Shown: positions 8,596 through 18,142, numbered from the stretch's first letter. The stretch: 64,000 nt of DNA from Lentilactobacillus parabuchneri DSM 5707 = NBRC 107865 (GCF_001435315.1 NZ_AZGK01000003.1:62001-126000); one strand, 5' to 3'. Notes: generated from the sequence alone by a model not told the origin. Translations and numbers: made by a program.

Positions 8596-9996
8596 TTATT
8601 TGTTAGTTGATTTGTCTGAAAGGGCCGGGTGAATGATGCCGACCATGAATGCACCGATAAACATCATGATACCGGCAATCACAATCATACCGGGCATTGA
8701 TTTGCCGATCAGTGGGAAAAGTGCGAAACTGGCGACTGACGCGATGATCTGTGGTAAACAGATGCCGCAGTTGAATAGTCCCAGGTAGGCCCCTTCATTT
8801 TCACCATTCAACGATTCGGTGAACAATGAGAGTGATTCGGTTTGCATGGTCAGGTAACTCATGCCGATTAATGCAAACGGCAAAATTAACATCATTTGTG
8901 AGTGAATAAAGAAGATCCAGATGAAACCGACGCCACCCATGATGAGGCCAATTCGGAACCATAATTTTCGCTGAGTGGGTTTGGTGCGTGAGAGAACCGC
9001 AAAGCCCCAAATAACGGCTGCCAATGACTCCACGGTAGTCATGATTCCAAACCAGTTACCGGCGGCTTGATACCCAGCTGAAGCAGGGTTGCTGGTATTC
9101 CAAACGTTTTGCGCAATGGCGCCGGTTCCATAAGTCCAAAGATACTGAAAAGCAAACCAGTCAAATAGTTGAACGGCGGAAACTTCCCAGAATGAGCGTG
9201 GGGCTTTTTTGACCAGTGACCACAGACTCGCCTGTTTTTTATGTTGGTCCTCAGAAATTCCGTGGTAACGGGCGTATGTGATGGGGTCGTATTCATGAAC
9301 CGACCAGATGGTGTAAACGGAAGTGGCCAGTAATACTGCCGCTCCGATGTAAAAAGCCATCTTGACGGACATGGGCACTTCACCCTTGGGCGCCACGTTG
9401 GAGACCCCAAACCATGTTAATAGAAATGGGAAGACCGTTGCAAGGACGCCGCCCAAATTTGAAAACGACTGCTGCCAAGACCAGGCTTTATCCTTTTGGT
9501 CTTCATTGACCATATCACCAATGATCATCTTAAATGGCTGCATGCAGACATTGGAAGACAAATCCATGAATAAGATGGTGATTGCGCCGAACATCAACGC
9601 AGCCAGTGACGCATAACCGAAGCCAAACGAGCCGGCATTTGGTAGCAGAATCATCACGATAGCAGCGATTGGTGCGCCAATCATTAGATAAGGCATTCGC
9701 CGACCAAATCGGTTCCAGGTCATATCTGAATATTTTCCAATTAATGGCTGAACAACCATTCCCGCTAAAGGCGGAAGAATAAAGAAGAAACCAAGCTTGG
9801 TCGGATCTGCTCCGATCGTTTGAAAAATTCGGCCCATCTGTGAAGACTGAAGCGAAAAGGCCATATTAACCCCGAAAAAACCAAATGTCATGGCAAAGAT
9901 CGTGCTGAGCTTCAGCATTGGCAGTCCTTTGGTTTTAGGTGCCGGTTGCTCAACTTCAGCAGTCAGTTGTTTTCCGATCTGTTCTTTTGCAATCAT
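8596..9996 (-). CDS. MFS oligosaccharide transporter (GPH/SLC45-like)
   Basis: A 466-residue permease with about twelve hydrophobic segments. Family marks include the loop FGRRMPYLMIG between helices 2 and 3 and a QPLIGKYSDMTWNRFGRR stretch typical of glycoside transporters. The start ATG at 9996 has GGGAGG 9 bases upstream; an in-frame start at 10041 would need translation through the ribosome site. It is the first gene of the operon with the glucosidase, so it most likely imports maltose or isomaltose-type glucosides as free sugars by cation symport. Substrate inferred from the neighbour. Confidence 0.88.
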   Translation of the reverse strand: MIAKEQIGKQLTAEVEQPAPKTKGLPMLKLSTIFAMTFGFFGVNMAFSLQSSQMGRIFQTIGADPTKLGFFFILPPLAGMVVQPLIGKYSDMTWNRFGRRMPYLMIGAPIAAIVMILLPNAGSFGFGYASLAALMFGAITILFMDLSSNVCMQPFKMIIGDMVNEDQKDKAWSWQQSFSNLGGVLATVFPFLLTWFGVSNVAPKGEVPMSVKMAFYIGAAVLLATSVYTIWSVHEYDPITYARYHGISEDQHKKQASLWSLVKKAPRSFWEVSAVQLFDWFAFQYLWTYGTGAIAQNVWNTSNPASAGYQAAGNWFGIMTTVESLAAVIWGFAVLSRTKPTQRKLWFRIGLIMGGVGFIWIFFIHSQMMLILPFALIGMSYLTMQTESLSLFTESLNGENEGAYLGLFNCGICLPQIIASVASFALFPLIGKSMPGMIVIAGIMMFIGAFMVGIIHPALSDKSTNK

Positions 9997-10056
9997 AAGA
10001 ATTCCTCCCTTGGATGTTGGTTTCTGATTCAACTTGGCCAATTCATATATTGAAAA

Positions 10057-10105
10057 AGAAAACGTTTACATGGATGATAATAACATCAAGAGTAACCGTT
10101 TGCAA
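10057..10105 (-). promoter_or_regulatory. Promoter and cre site of the transporter-glucosidase operon
   Basis: On the minus strand, TTGCAA (10105-10100) and TATTAT (10082-10077) are 17 bases apart. Just downstream, TGTAAACGTTTTCT (10070-10057) fits the CcpA consensus TGWAARCGYTWNCW at every position. A weaker relative, TGCAAACGGTTACT (10104-10091), overlaps the -35 box. This predicts carbon catabolite repression together with the LacI regulator. Confidence 0.75.
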
Positions 10106-10122
10106 TGCTTTTATATCAAAAA

Positions 10123-10136
10123 CACAAACGTTTGTG
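10123..10136. promoter_or_regulatory. Palindromic LacI-family operator
   Basis: CACAAACGTTTGTG is a perfect 14-bp palindrome with a central CG, as LacI/GalR proteins prefer. It lies between the divergent promoters and is the best candidate site for the regulator encoded at 10214. Confidence 0.75.
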
Positions 10137-10158
10137 GTAATAATTGTCAGAACCCTTG

Positions 10159-10167
10159 TGGTATAAT
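10159..10167 (+). promoter_or_regulatory. Extended -10 promoter of the LacI regulator gene
   Basis: TGGTATAAT is a full extended -10 element. No good -35 box lies 17 bases upstream. The palindromic operator ends 23 bases before it, so autoregulation is likely. Confidence 0.65.
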
Positions 10168-10213
10168 GGATTTCAGAATCTTTACTTCGCATTGTGCACA
10201 GAGGGGTGAATTA

Positions 10214-11200
10214 ATGGCTGCTACAATTAAAGATATCGCTAAAATATCCGGGGTTTCTCCGGCGACGGTATCACGGGTGTTATCGAACCAACGCGAATTT
10301 TATTCTGAAAAGACTGCCAAAAAAGTCCGAGAAGCTGCGAAAAAATTAGGCTATCAGCGCAATACCAGTGCCGTTGAATTGGTCACGCGCAAGAGTAAAG
10401 TGATTGCGGTTCTTGTGAGTTCGACGCAAACCAACTTTTCAAATGAAATCTTGAACGGAATTCAACAAGAGGCCCAGGCTCATAATCTGAGCGTGATGAT
10501 TATTTTTGCCGGCGAAGGGGATCCTGATCTACAGGCAAAGGCGTTACGAACCGTGATCGAACGCTCTGTGATGGGAATTTTACTGGTGGCTGTTGATTTG
10601 GCCCCTGAAAACGATGGGTTGCTGGAAAGTGCCAACATTCCATTTATTTTTATTTCAATGACGATGAAAAATACCAACTTTCCGTTTATTTCTTCAAATG
10701 ATTTTGACATCGGTTATCAGGCGACTAAGTACCTCATCAAACACGGCCATCAAAAAATTGGCTTTGCGGCAACTGACCTTGATTCGTTCGTTGGGAATTT
10801 ACGGTATGAAGGTTATCGCGACGCAATGCGCGACAATCAGCTGCCATTTAAGCAGCAGTGGGTCTGTGGCGGCCATTTTACCTATGAGGACGGCGTTAAC
10901 GCCATGAAGCACTATGGTCCGGATACCGAGTTGACCGCAGTCATTGCCTCCAGTGACTTAAGTGGAATTGGGATTTTAAATCAGGCTAATCTATATGGCA
11001 TGAGCGTTCCCAATCGATTGGCCATATTGACGATTGACGGGACGCAACTGTGTGAGATTGTCCGTCCCAAATTGTCCAGCGTTACCCAATCCTTCTTTGA
11101 GATGGGGGTTAAAGGGATGAATATGCTGGTGAGTGAATCCATGAAAGAATTTTATTCAATGTATACGCCCATTAAGATTGTTGAACGTCAAAGCGTTTAG
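10214..11200 (+). CDS. LacI-family transcriptional regulator of alpha-glucoside use
   Basis: A 328-residue regulator. The N-terminal helix-turn-helix is classic LacI (IKDIAKISGVSPATVSRVL), followed by the hinge and a periplasmic-binding-like effector domain. The ATG at 10214 has GAGGGG 8 bases upstream; the frame extends further 5' but that part runs through the promoter. Divergent from the transporter-glucosidase operon, with operators between them, it is most probably their local repressor. Effector sugar unknown. MalR-like is a reasonable description, but I leave the symbol empty. Confidence 0.9.
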   Translation: MAATIKDIAKISGVSPATVSRVLSNQREFYSEKTAKKVREAAKKLGYQRNTSAVELVTRKSKVIAVLVSSTQTNFSNEILNGIQQEAQAHNLSVMIIFAGEGDPDLQAKALRTVIERSVMGILLVAVDLAPENDGLLESANIPFIFISMTMKNTNFPFISSNDFDIGYQATKYLIKHGHQKIGFAATDLDSFVGNLRYEGYRDAMRDNQLPFKQQWVCGGHFTYEDGVNAMKHYGPDTELTAVIASSDLSGIGILNQANLYGMSVPNRLAILTIDGTQLCEIVRPKLSSVTQSFFEMGVKGMNMLVSESMKEFYSMYTPIKIVERQSV

Positions 11201-11212
11201 GGGGTAATCAAA

Positions 11213-11263
11213 GTGAAAGCTGTTGTATTACGTCATCCGGGCGGGCCAACTGCTTTATCATAA
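11213..11263 (+). pseudogene. N-terminal remnant of an alcohol dehydrogenase/quinone oxidoreductase gene
   Basis: A GTG preceded by AGGGGG opens a 16-codon frame, MKAVVLRHPGGPTALS, then stop. These residues match the conserved beginning of zinc-type medium-chain dehydrogenases and quinone oxidoreductases (compare MKSTLFVKPGKVEI of the adh gene at 57.3 kb). The rest of the gene is absent: a terminator follows 42 bases later. I read it as the scar of a deleted gene that once followed the LacI gene. A real leader peptide is less likely. Confidence 0.5.
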
Positions 11264-11304
11264 GGCGGTTGTGTTGCCTTAAGGGTGTTTAAAATTCATA
11301 GCAA

Positions 11305-11354
11305 AAAAGGGACTATCAGCAAACGTTGCAATTTGCTGATAGTCCCTTTTGTTT
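11305..11354. terminator. Bidirectional terminator between LacI and APC permease genes
   Basis: A 19-bp perfect stem, AAAAGGGACTATCAGCAAA with its complement, around an 8-base loop, with A and T runs at the two ends. It serves the plus-strand regulator and the minus-strand permease. Confidence 0.9.
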
Positions 11355-11364
11355 TGGTTTCAGA

Positions 11365-12738
11365 TTAGTCGTTTTCGTCGTTTAATGAGGCTTCCTTGTC
11401 CGCTGCAGCTTGTTGTTCGCGGTACTTCTTACTCTCGTAATAAAATACTGGAATTCCAACGGCGACAAAGATAAACGATGTCAATACGCCTGGCAAATCA
11501 GACATGATTTCACTGACAATCACGAACAGTGAACCACCAATCGCTAAAATCGGTGTCAATGGGAAAAGCGGTGTTGAAAAGACCCGATGCTGATTAGGGT
11601 TTCGCTTTCTCAACAAGAAGACGCCGACAAATGCCATGACGTAGAAGCAGTATACCGTGAAGATACATAGTTCTGATAACCGGTCAGCGTTGGAGAAAAT
11701 GATCATGATCGTCACAATGACCAATTCAGTGACAGTTGAAAAAATTGGTGTGTGTGACTTTGGGTGTAAGTATGACAACGTCTTTGAAAATGGCAGTTGG
11801 CCACGTTTGGCCATGGCATACATAATCCGTGGGAAAGTCATGATCTTCCCGTTCATACAGCCGACAATTGAGATGATGATTCCAATACTCAAAATCTTAC
11901 CACCAACTTGGCCAAATGCTTGATTAGCAATGTAAGGAATGGCGCTGGTTCCCAACCGATGAATTTGTTCAGCTGGAACGGAACGGTAGACACCATAGGA
12001 AACCAATAGGTAGATGACCAAAACGGCTAAGATACCCAGTGTAATTGCTTGTGGCAACAGCTTTCTGGGGTTCTTAATTTCACCACCCAAGTTGGCCACC
12101 AGGATCCAACCATCAAAGGCAAACAAAGTCGCCAAGATGGCAACCCCGAAGTTTCCGGCTGACTGGTGAACGTGAACCAGGCTTTGACCAAAAGCACTTT
12201 CGTTACCAAAGAACAGGCCAAAGATGATCAATGCGGCAACCGGGACCAATTTACAGATCGTGGTAATAATAGCAAACGTTGCACCGTAACGGTTCGAGAA
12301 TAAATTTAAGATACCGACTAAAACAATCGTCCCGATTGCCAAAATGGCGTTGTACTTACTTGGAAAGCCGAAGAAATCTGATAATAAAATGGCCAGATAG
12401 GCACCAAGTGAGGCAATCATTGCAGGTCCATAGATAATGATCTGCATCCAACCGGAGAGAAATCCCCACAATTTGCCGTAAATTCGTTCCATGTAAACGT
12501 AAAGACCACCGGTTTCCGGCATCTGGGAGGCGATTTCGGCAATGGTTAAGCCGGCTGTAATCGTAAGCAGGCCGCCTGCAAGCCAGGCAACCAGAGCCAT
12601 GGTTGTTGAGCCGGCGTCGTCCAAGACGGCAGCTTGGCGAACAAAGACACCGGCACCAATAATCGTTCCAATAACGAGGGCTAACGCTGACCAGAGACCA
12701 AGATCTCTATCCAGCGTGACTTCTTTTTGTTCTTTCAT
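11365..12738 (-). CDS. APC-superfamily amino acid permease
   Basis: A 457-residue permease with about twelve hydrophobic segments. Helix 1 carries the APC substrate-binding signature GTIIGAGVF (about residue 23). The ETGGLYVYMERIYG region after helix 2 resembles LAT-type exchangers such as the Bacillus serine/threonine exchanger SteT. It sits in the cytoplasmic membrane and probably exchanges or takes up an amino acid; the substrate cannot be read. The start ATG is preceded by GAGAGG at 9 bases. The last 30 residues are charged and cytoplasmic. Single gene, with a terminator directly after it. Confidence 0.88.
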   Translation of the reverse strand: MKEQKEVTLDRDLGLWSALALVIGTIIGAGVFVRQAAVLDDAGSTTMALVAWLAGGLLTITAGLTIAEIASQMPETGGLYVYMERIYGKLWGFLSGWMQIIIYGPAMIASLGAYLAILLSDFFGFPSKYNAILAIGTIVLVGILNLFSNRYGATFAIITTICKLVPVAALIIFGLFFGNESAFGQSLVHVHQSAGNFGVAILATLFAFDGWILVANLGGEIKNPRKLLPQAITLGILAVLVIYLLVSYGVYRSVPAEQIHRLGTSAIPYIANQAFGQVGGKILSIGIIISIVGCMNGKIMTFPRIMYAMAKRGQLPFSKTLSYLHPKSHTPIFSTVTELVIVTIMIIFSNADRLSELCIFTVYCFYVMAFVGVFLLRKRNPNQHRVFSTPLFPLTPILAIGGSLFVIVSEIMSDLPGVLTSFIFVAVGIPVFYYESKKYREQQAAADKEASLNDEND

Positions 12739-12814
12739 GCGTTTAATTCCTCTCTTTTCATGTCAAAATTCAAAGCAAAATCATATCAGAATTGATTAGC
12801 TGTGACAAGCAACC

Positions 12815-14101
12815 CTATTCTGACGGTAAAATATACTTTTCAAATCGCTTGGCATCAACATCATTCAGCTCAGCAGTAATAACCGTACCATCATCTCGAT
12901 AATCGGTTTTTTCGATGTTGGTATTTTCGTTTAGATATGAAACCACGTCACCTTTGCTGAAAGGAATCAGCAGTGACAACTTTTGATAGTTTTTGAAAAT
13001 CTTTTCTTTAATCATCTTGGTGAGTTCTTGAAGGGACTGTTCGTCCTTGGCAGACATGATTAAGTTATCGCCTTCTCGGGAAGGAAATGTGATGTCCATC
13101 TTGTCAGCCTTGTTTAACGCGACAATCATTGGTACGCCGGTAACTCCAATTTCATTCAAGGTGTCCTCAGTTGTCTTCATCATCAACTCACGGTGGGGAT
13201 CCGAGTAATCAACCACTTGAATTAACAGATCAGCATTAGCAGCTTCAGAAAGCGTTGACTTAAATGCTTGGACCAATTGGTGGGGCAGTTGACTGACGAA
13301 TCCGACGGTATCACTTAATAGGAAACGTTTTTGATCGGGCAGGGTCAACTTACGAACCGAGGTATCCAAAGTGGCAAACAGCATGTTTTTGACCATAACT
13401 TGTTTGTCTTCGTTCTCACCAAATAGGTTGATCATCCCGTTCATCACGGTTGATTTACCGGCGTTAGTGTAACCAACAAGGGCAACTGTTGGCATTTCAC
13501 TGCGGTCACGTTGTTTACGCTTGGTTTGATCAGCCTTGGCGGTTTCTTTGAGTTCCTGATTAACGTGCGTAATCCGCTTCTCGAGTGTCCGGCGGTTCAA
13601 TTCGTATTGAGATTCACCGGCACCACGGTTGGTTGCGCCACCGGCACCACTACTGGTACCGGTTTGCTGGTCCAAGCGTTGACTGGCACTGGTGTGCAGC
13701 CGTGGCAGTTGATATTTTAATTTAGCCAACTCGACTTGAAGTTTGGCTTCCCGCGATTGCGCCCGGTTGGCGAAGATTTCCAAGATGAGGCCGGTTCGGT
13801 CAATAATTCGTGCATGCGTATTTTTTTCGATATTTCGAATCTGGCTGGGAGATAATTCGTCATTAGCCACGATGGTATCAACGCCATCGTCAATGACAAC
13901 CTGAGTCAGTTCTTCAATTTTTCCCTTACCAAAATAAGTGGCAGGGTCTGGTCGATCTAATTTTTGAACCAAGGTTTCGACAACCTTCATATTGTTGGCT
14001 TCAGCCAGATTGTTCAACTCGGTCATTGAATAATCAAAGCTGCTGGCGTTTCGGTTCAAACCGATTGTAACGACAGGAGTTAAAGTTTCTTGTAAATCCA
14101 T
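12815..14101 (-). CDS. hflX: Ribosome-associated GTPase HflX
   Basis: A 428-residue protein. The N-terminal HflX domain contains the glycine-rich region GTSSGAGGATNRGAGESQYE (about residues 165-185), followed by a coiled-coil linker. The G domain has G1 GYTNAGKS (about residue 210), G3 DTVGF and G4 NKAD. HflX binds the 50S subunit and splits or rescues stalled ribosomes, notably under heat or antibiotic stress. AGGAGG lies 8 bases before the ATG. Length and domain order are normal for Firmicutes. Monocistronic. Confidence 0.95.
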   Translation of the reverse strand: MDLQETLTPVVTIGLNRNASSFDYSMTELNNLAEANNMKVVETLVQKLDRPDPATYFGKGKIEELTQVVIDDGVDTIVANDELSPSQIRNIEKNTHARIIDRTGLILEIFANRAQSREAKLQVELAKLKYQLPRLHTSASQRLDQQTGTSSGAGGATNRGAGESQYELNRRTLEKRITHVNQELKETAKADQTKRKQRDRSEMPTVALVGYTNAGKSTVMNGMINLFGENEDKQVMVKNMLFATLDTSVRKLTLPDQKRFLLSDTVGFVSQLPHQLVQAFKSTLSEAANADLLIQVVDYSDPHRELMMKTTEDTLNEIGVTGVPMIVALNKADKMDITFPSREGDNLIMSAKDEQSLQELTKMIKEKIFKNYQKLSLLIPFSKGDVVSYLNENTNIEKTDYRDDGTVITAELNDVDAKRFEKYILPSE

Positions 14102-14398
14102 GTGGTGCCTCCTAATAAATTATGTGTTCAAGTATAACACACAAATGTAAATAATTTGTAGACAAAGTGCATCGGAGATTGAATCAGAGTATGATTCTGT
14201 AGAAAGACTTTAACGAAGAATCAAGGATTATCATTTAAAATTAATCGACGCTGACAGTGATCTCATGAAATTGTTCGCAATCGGTTGCTATTGCGCAATT
14301 GAATCGATTACAAAATGATATTGATTTTAATTAAAATTTAATTTAGAATGTAAAGGTTCACAGATATACATAATACAAGAAGGGAAGTTTCATATTTT
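14102..14398. other. Divergent intergenic region hflX/oppA
   Basis: AT-rich region between divergent genes. A dyad at 14269-14300 pairs AATTG..GCAAT with ATTGC..CAATT. The stretch TTTTAATTAAAATTTAATTT (near 14320-14344) has a close relative upstream of the second oppA, so it may be a shared regulatory or promoter element. I cannot assign firm -35/-10 boxes. Confidence 0.4.
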
Positions 14399-16021
14399 AT
14401 GAAGACTAAATCATTATTAAAAATTGGTGGGGTTGGGTTACTCACGGCGCTTGTATTAGCGGGGTGTGGCAGTAAGTCCTCTGATTCCGGTGCCAAGAAG
14501 CAGACGGCCAATTGGATGGTTGCGGCTAACATCAACACCATGGACGCATCCAAGATGACCGATTTGATTTCGAGTCAAAACATCAATGCGACAAATGAAG
14601 GCTTGCTGCAAATGTCCAAGAATAATACGGTTATTCCTGGTGTCGCTAAGAACTACACTGTTTCAAAGGACGGAAAGACTTGGACGTTCAACCTGCGTCA
14701 TTCAAAGTGGAACGATGGTAAGCCGGTAACGGCCAAAGACTTTGTATACTCTTGGCAACGAACGGTGAACCCAAAGACGGCATCACAATATGCTTACATC
14801 TTTACCAACATCGAAAACGCCGATAAAATCAATGCCGGCAAGATGTCACCTTCCAAGCTGGGTGCCAAAGCCGAGGGTGACTACAAGCTGGTTGTTCATT
14901 TAATCAAGCCGCAAAGTTACTTTAAGTACATGGTATCGCAAAGCTACTACTTCCCAGAGGAAACTTCTGTGGTCAAGAAATACGGCTCATCATATGGAAC
15001 CGATTCGCAAAAGAATGGTTATAATGGCCCATTTGTCCTCAAGGGTTGGAACGGAACCAACGATACCTGGAAATTAGTTAAGAATCCGAAGTACTGGGAT
15101 GCCAAATCAATTAAGCTGGATACATTGAATATGCAAGCAATTAAGGATCCAAACACAGCGCTTAACGGTTTCCAAAGTGGCAAGCTTGATTTCACGACTT
15201 TGAGTGGCACCCAGGTTAAGCAATACAAGAACGATAAGAACTTCCATCTATACAAGCAAGCTTCGATTTACTACCTTGAAATGAATGAGAAGAAGTTCCC
15301 GATGTTTAGGAATAAGAATATTCGAAAAGCCTTCTCGCTGGCAATTGACAAAAAACAACTTGCTAATAAAGTTTTAGCTGATGGTTCTCAAGCACCAAAG
15401 GGCTTTGTTGCTGACGATATGTCTCAACATAACGGCAAGGACTTTGCGGATGAATCATACGTCCCAAGCGCGGTTTCATACAATTTAGCTCAAGCCAAGA
15501 AATACTGGGCAAAGGGCTTGAAAGAAACTGGCAAGAAGTCGGTTAACCTGACATTACTTTCAGATGACACCGACGTTGCCAAACGGTCAACCGAATTTGT
15601 TCAAAGTCAGTTAACCAAATTGCCGGGTGTTAAGATCACCAATCAAAACGTGCCTTATAAGACACGTCTGTCACGTTCAGCCAGCGGCCAATTTGATTTG
15701 GTTATCACTGCTTGGAACGCTGATTACCCTGATCCAAGCAACTTCTTGGATATCTTAACTTCCAAGAACGCTTACAACAACGGTAAGTGGAGCAACGCCA
15801 AATATGATGCGCTGGTTAAAAAATCAGAGAGTACAGACGCTGCCAACGAAAACGCCCGTTGGAAAGATATGGTTCAAGCAGAGAAGATCTTGATGAACGA
15901 TCAAGGAATTGTGCCTCTGTATCAACCAGCAATTTCAACGTTGATGAAATCAAAGGTTCACGGCGTTCAGTTCTTCCCAACAGCACCGCAATGGGATTGG
16001 TCCAAGATTTCAATTAAATAA
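14399..16021 (+). CDS. oppA: Oligopeptide ABC transporter substrate-binding lipoprotein (first copy)
   Basis: A 540-residue family 5 solute-binding protein. The signal peptide ends in lipobox LAGC (lipid anchor at about Cys23). Family marks include KDGKTWTFNLR and WNDGKPVTAKDFVYSWQR (about residues 90-120) and the C-terminal DYPDPSNFLDIL. It binds peptides outside the membrane for OppBCDF. AAGGGAAG lies 11 bases before the ATG. A strong terminator follows, so it can be made without the rest of the operon, which suits the excess of binding protein needed. It is a clear paralogue of the next gene. Confidence 0.93.
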   Translation: MKTKSLLKIGGVGLLTALVLAGCGSKSSDSGAKKQTANWMVAANINTMDASKMTDLISSQNINATNEGLLQMSKNNTVIPGVAKNYTVSKDGKTWTFNLRHSKWNDGKPVTAKDFVYSWQRTVNPKTASQYAYIFTNIENADKINAGKMSPSKLGAKAEGDYKLVVHLIKPQSYFKYMVSQSYYFPEETSVVKKYGSSYGTDSQKNGYNGPFVLKGWNGTNDTWKLVKNPKYWDAKSIKLDTLNMQAIKDPNTALNGFQSGKLDFTTLSGTQVKQYKNDKNFHLYKQASIYYLEMNEKKFPMFRNKNIRKAFSLAIDKKQLANKVLADGSQAPKGFVADDMSQHNGKDFADESYVPSAVSYNLAQAKKYWAKGLKETGKKSVNLTLLSDDTDVAKRSTEFVQSQLTKLPGVKITNQNVPYKTRLSRSASGQFDLVITAWNADYPDPSNFLDILTSKNAYNNGKWSNAKYDALVKKSESTDAANENARWKDMVQAEKILMNDQGIVPLYQPAISTLMKSKVHGVQFFPTAPQWDWSKISIK

Positions 16022-16063
16022 TTTTAAAAGTGTGGCAAAAAGCAAATTGCTGCCCAGTATAAG

Positions 16064-16106
16064 AAAAATAGCCAAACATCCAGGATATGGGTGTTTGGCT
16101 ATTTTT
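16064..16106 (+). terminator. Terminator after first oppA
   Basis: A 15-bp perfect stem, AAAAATAGCCAAACA with its complement, and an internal T5. It lies 42 bases past the stop codon and separates the two oppA genes. Confidence 0.9.
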
Positions 16107-16495
16107 GATAGCTGGAAGCGACTGGTTGGAATTTAGTGAAAATATACATCAATCATGCATATCAAACATTTTGAAGGCTCACTAATATAGTGAGTAATTC
16201 ATTGACTCATTCTGTGAAACGATTTACTCCTGGTCCGATCATTTATACGATTGGAAGGGACATATTAGATCGAACGATTTTGACCAATCTTTTTTGCCGA
16301 TCGTAAAAAGTGAAATGCATTTCCTAAACAACCGTGGTTAACCGACTTTGGACTTCACAATTAACCACCTATACCAATTAGGGACTGTTACAAGGCAATA
16401 AAAGTCGCAGGATGCATTGCTTTTAATCAAATTTTAATTTAAAATAAGACTATCACAAAATAAGTAATTCATATTGAGAAGGGAAGTATCGCGTT
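16107..16495. other. Intergenic region upstream of second oppA
   Basis: A 390-base non-coding stretch. It holds a 7-bp dyad, CTCACTA-ATA-TAGTGAG (16178-16194), and the AT-rich word CAAATTTTAATTTAAAATAAG near 16428-16447, like that before the first oppA. No convincing promoter or ORF; an independent promoter is expected because a terminator lies upstream. Confidence 0.4.
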
Positions 16496-18115
16496 ATGAA
16501 AATTAATTCATTAGCGAAGCTCGGTGGGGTAGCGCTCGTTTCAGCACTTATCCTTGCAGGATGTGGCAGTAAGTCGTCACAAGGAACCAAGAAGCAAGAA
16601 ATCAATTGGATGACACCATCAGCAATTCAAACGATGGATACATCTAAGATGATTGATTTATATTCAGCACAAGTTGCCAATGGTACCAACGAAGGGCTTC
16701 TTCGAATGGCCAAGAACAACAAGGTTGACCCTGGTGTTGCCAAGAGCTACAGCGTATCAAAAGATGGTAAGACATGGACATTTAATTTACGTCACTCCAA
16801 ATGGAATGATGGCACTCCAGTTACCGCCAAAGATTTCGTCTTCTCATGGCAAAGAACCGTTAAGCCTAAGACTGCTTCACAATACGCTTACATATTTGCC
16901 AACGTTAAGAACGCCGAACAGATTAATGCTGGTAAAATGTCACCTTCAAAATTGGGGGTTAAAGCAGATGGTGACTACAAGTTCGTTGTTACTTTGGACA
17001 AGCCACAAAGTTACTTTAAGTTCATGGTTACCCAACCTGAATTCTTCCCACAAAATTCTAAAGTTGTGAACAAGTATGGTAACAACTACGGAACTGACTC
17101 AACTAAGAACAGTTACAATGGTCCATTTATTCTTAAAGGCTGGTCAGGGACTAACGATACTTGGAAGCTGGTTAAGAACACCAAGTATTGGGATGCCAAG
17201 AAAGTTAAGCTCCAACAAGTTAACTATCAAGCTGTTAAGACACCTTCAACCGCTTTGAGCAGTTATCAAAGTAACAAGCTTGACTACACCACTTTGAGTG
17301 GAACTTTGGCTGCCAACAACAAGAACAATAAGGCATACACAGTGTTCCCACAAGCTTCAACCACCTATATGGAATTTAACACTAAGAAGATCCCAGCACT
17401 TAGAAACGTGAATATCCGTAAGGCGATGGCATTAGCGATCGACAAGAAGCAAATGGTTAACAAGGTTATGCAAGGTGGCGATATTACACCTAAGGGCTTT
17501 GTTCCAGCAAGTATGGCTAAGCACAACGGCAAAGACTTCGCTGCTCAAGCCTATGTCAAAGCTGGTACAGACTACAATTTGAAGGAAGCTAAGACCTTAT
17601 TCGCAAAAGGGATGAAGCAAGTTGGCAAGAAGTCATTGAGCTTGACATTGATGGGTGCAGATGATGACGATACCAAACGTGCAACTGAATTCGTTCAAAG
17701 TCAATTAACCAAATTACCAGGTTTGAAGATTACCAACTCAAACATTCCATTCAAGTCAAAATTGACCAAGATGGAAAATCAACAATTTGACATTGGACTT
17801 TCCGCATGGATTGCCGATTACCCAGATCCAAGCAACTTCTTGGATTTGATGACTTCAGACAACTCTTACAACGATGGTAAGTGGTCCAACAAGGAGTACG
17901 ATGCATTAGTTAAGAAGTCAGAAGACCAAGATGCCAACAATGAAACTGCTCGTTGGAATGATATGGTTCAAGCTGAAAAGATCTTGATGAATCAACAAGG
18001 AGTCGTTCCACTTTATCAACAAGGTCAAGCCGCATTGGTACGACCTTCTGTAAAGGGTGTTCAAGCATTTACCACCTCACCACAGTATGACTTTGCGAAA
18101 GCATACGTTAAGTAA
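16496..18115 (+). CDS. oppA: Oligopeptide ABC transporter substrate-binding lipoprotein (second copy)
   Basis: A 539-residue lipoprotein, paralogue of the preceding gene. In a 100-residue block around residues 60-160 I count about 17 differences between the two. Lipobox LAGC, the WNDGTPVTAKDFVFSWQR segment and the C-terminal DYPDPSNFLDLM are all kept. Codons are visibly biased towards AAG, AAC, CCA and TCA, as in highly expressed genes. AGAAGGGAAG precedes the ATG. Divergence is concentrated in the ligand-binding body, so the two copies may bind different peptides. Confidence 0.93.
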   Translation: MKINSLAKLGGVALVSALILAGCGSKSSQGTKKQEINWMTPSAIQTMDTSKMIDLYSAQVANGTNEGLLRMAKNNKVDPGVAKSYSVSKDGKTWTFNLRHSKWNDGTPVTAKDFVFSWQRTVKPKTASQYAYIFANVKNAEQINAGKMSPSKLGVKADGDYKFVVTLDKPQSYFKFMVTQPEFFPQNSKVVNKYGNNYGTDSTKNSYNGPFILKGWSGTNDTWKLVKNTKYWDAKKVKLQQVNYQAVKTPSTALSSYQSNKLDYTTLSGTLAANNKNNKAYTVFPQASTTYMEFNTKKIPALRNVNIRKAMALAIDKKQMVNKVMQGGDITPKGFVPASMAKHNGKDFAAQAYVKAGTDYNLKEAKTLFAKGMKQVGKKSLSLTLMGADDDDTKRATEFVQSQLTKLPGLKITNSNIPFKSKLTKMENQQFDIGLSAWIADYPDPSNFLDLMTSDNSYNDGKWSNKEYDALVKKSEDQDANNETARWNDMVQAEKILMNQQGVVPLYQQGQAALVRPSVKGVQAFTTSPQYDFAKAYVK

Positions 18116-18142
18116 TTATTAAATGAACAGTTCGATGTATTT

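Noticed and set aside
16107-16495. Small RNA gene or hidden ORF between the oppA genes
   Set aside because: One short dyad and no promoter-terminator pair; nothing firm enough to call.
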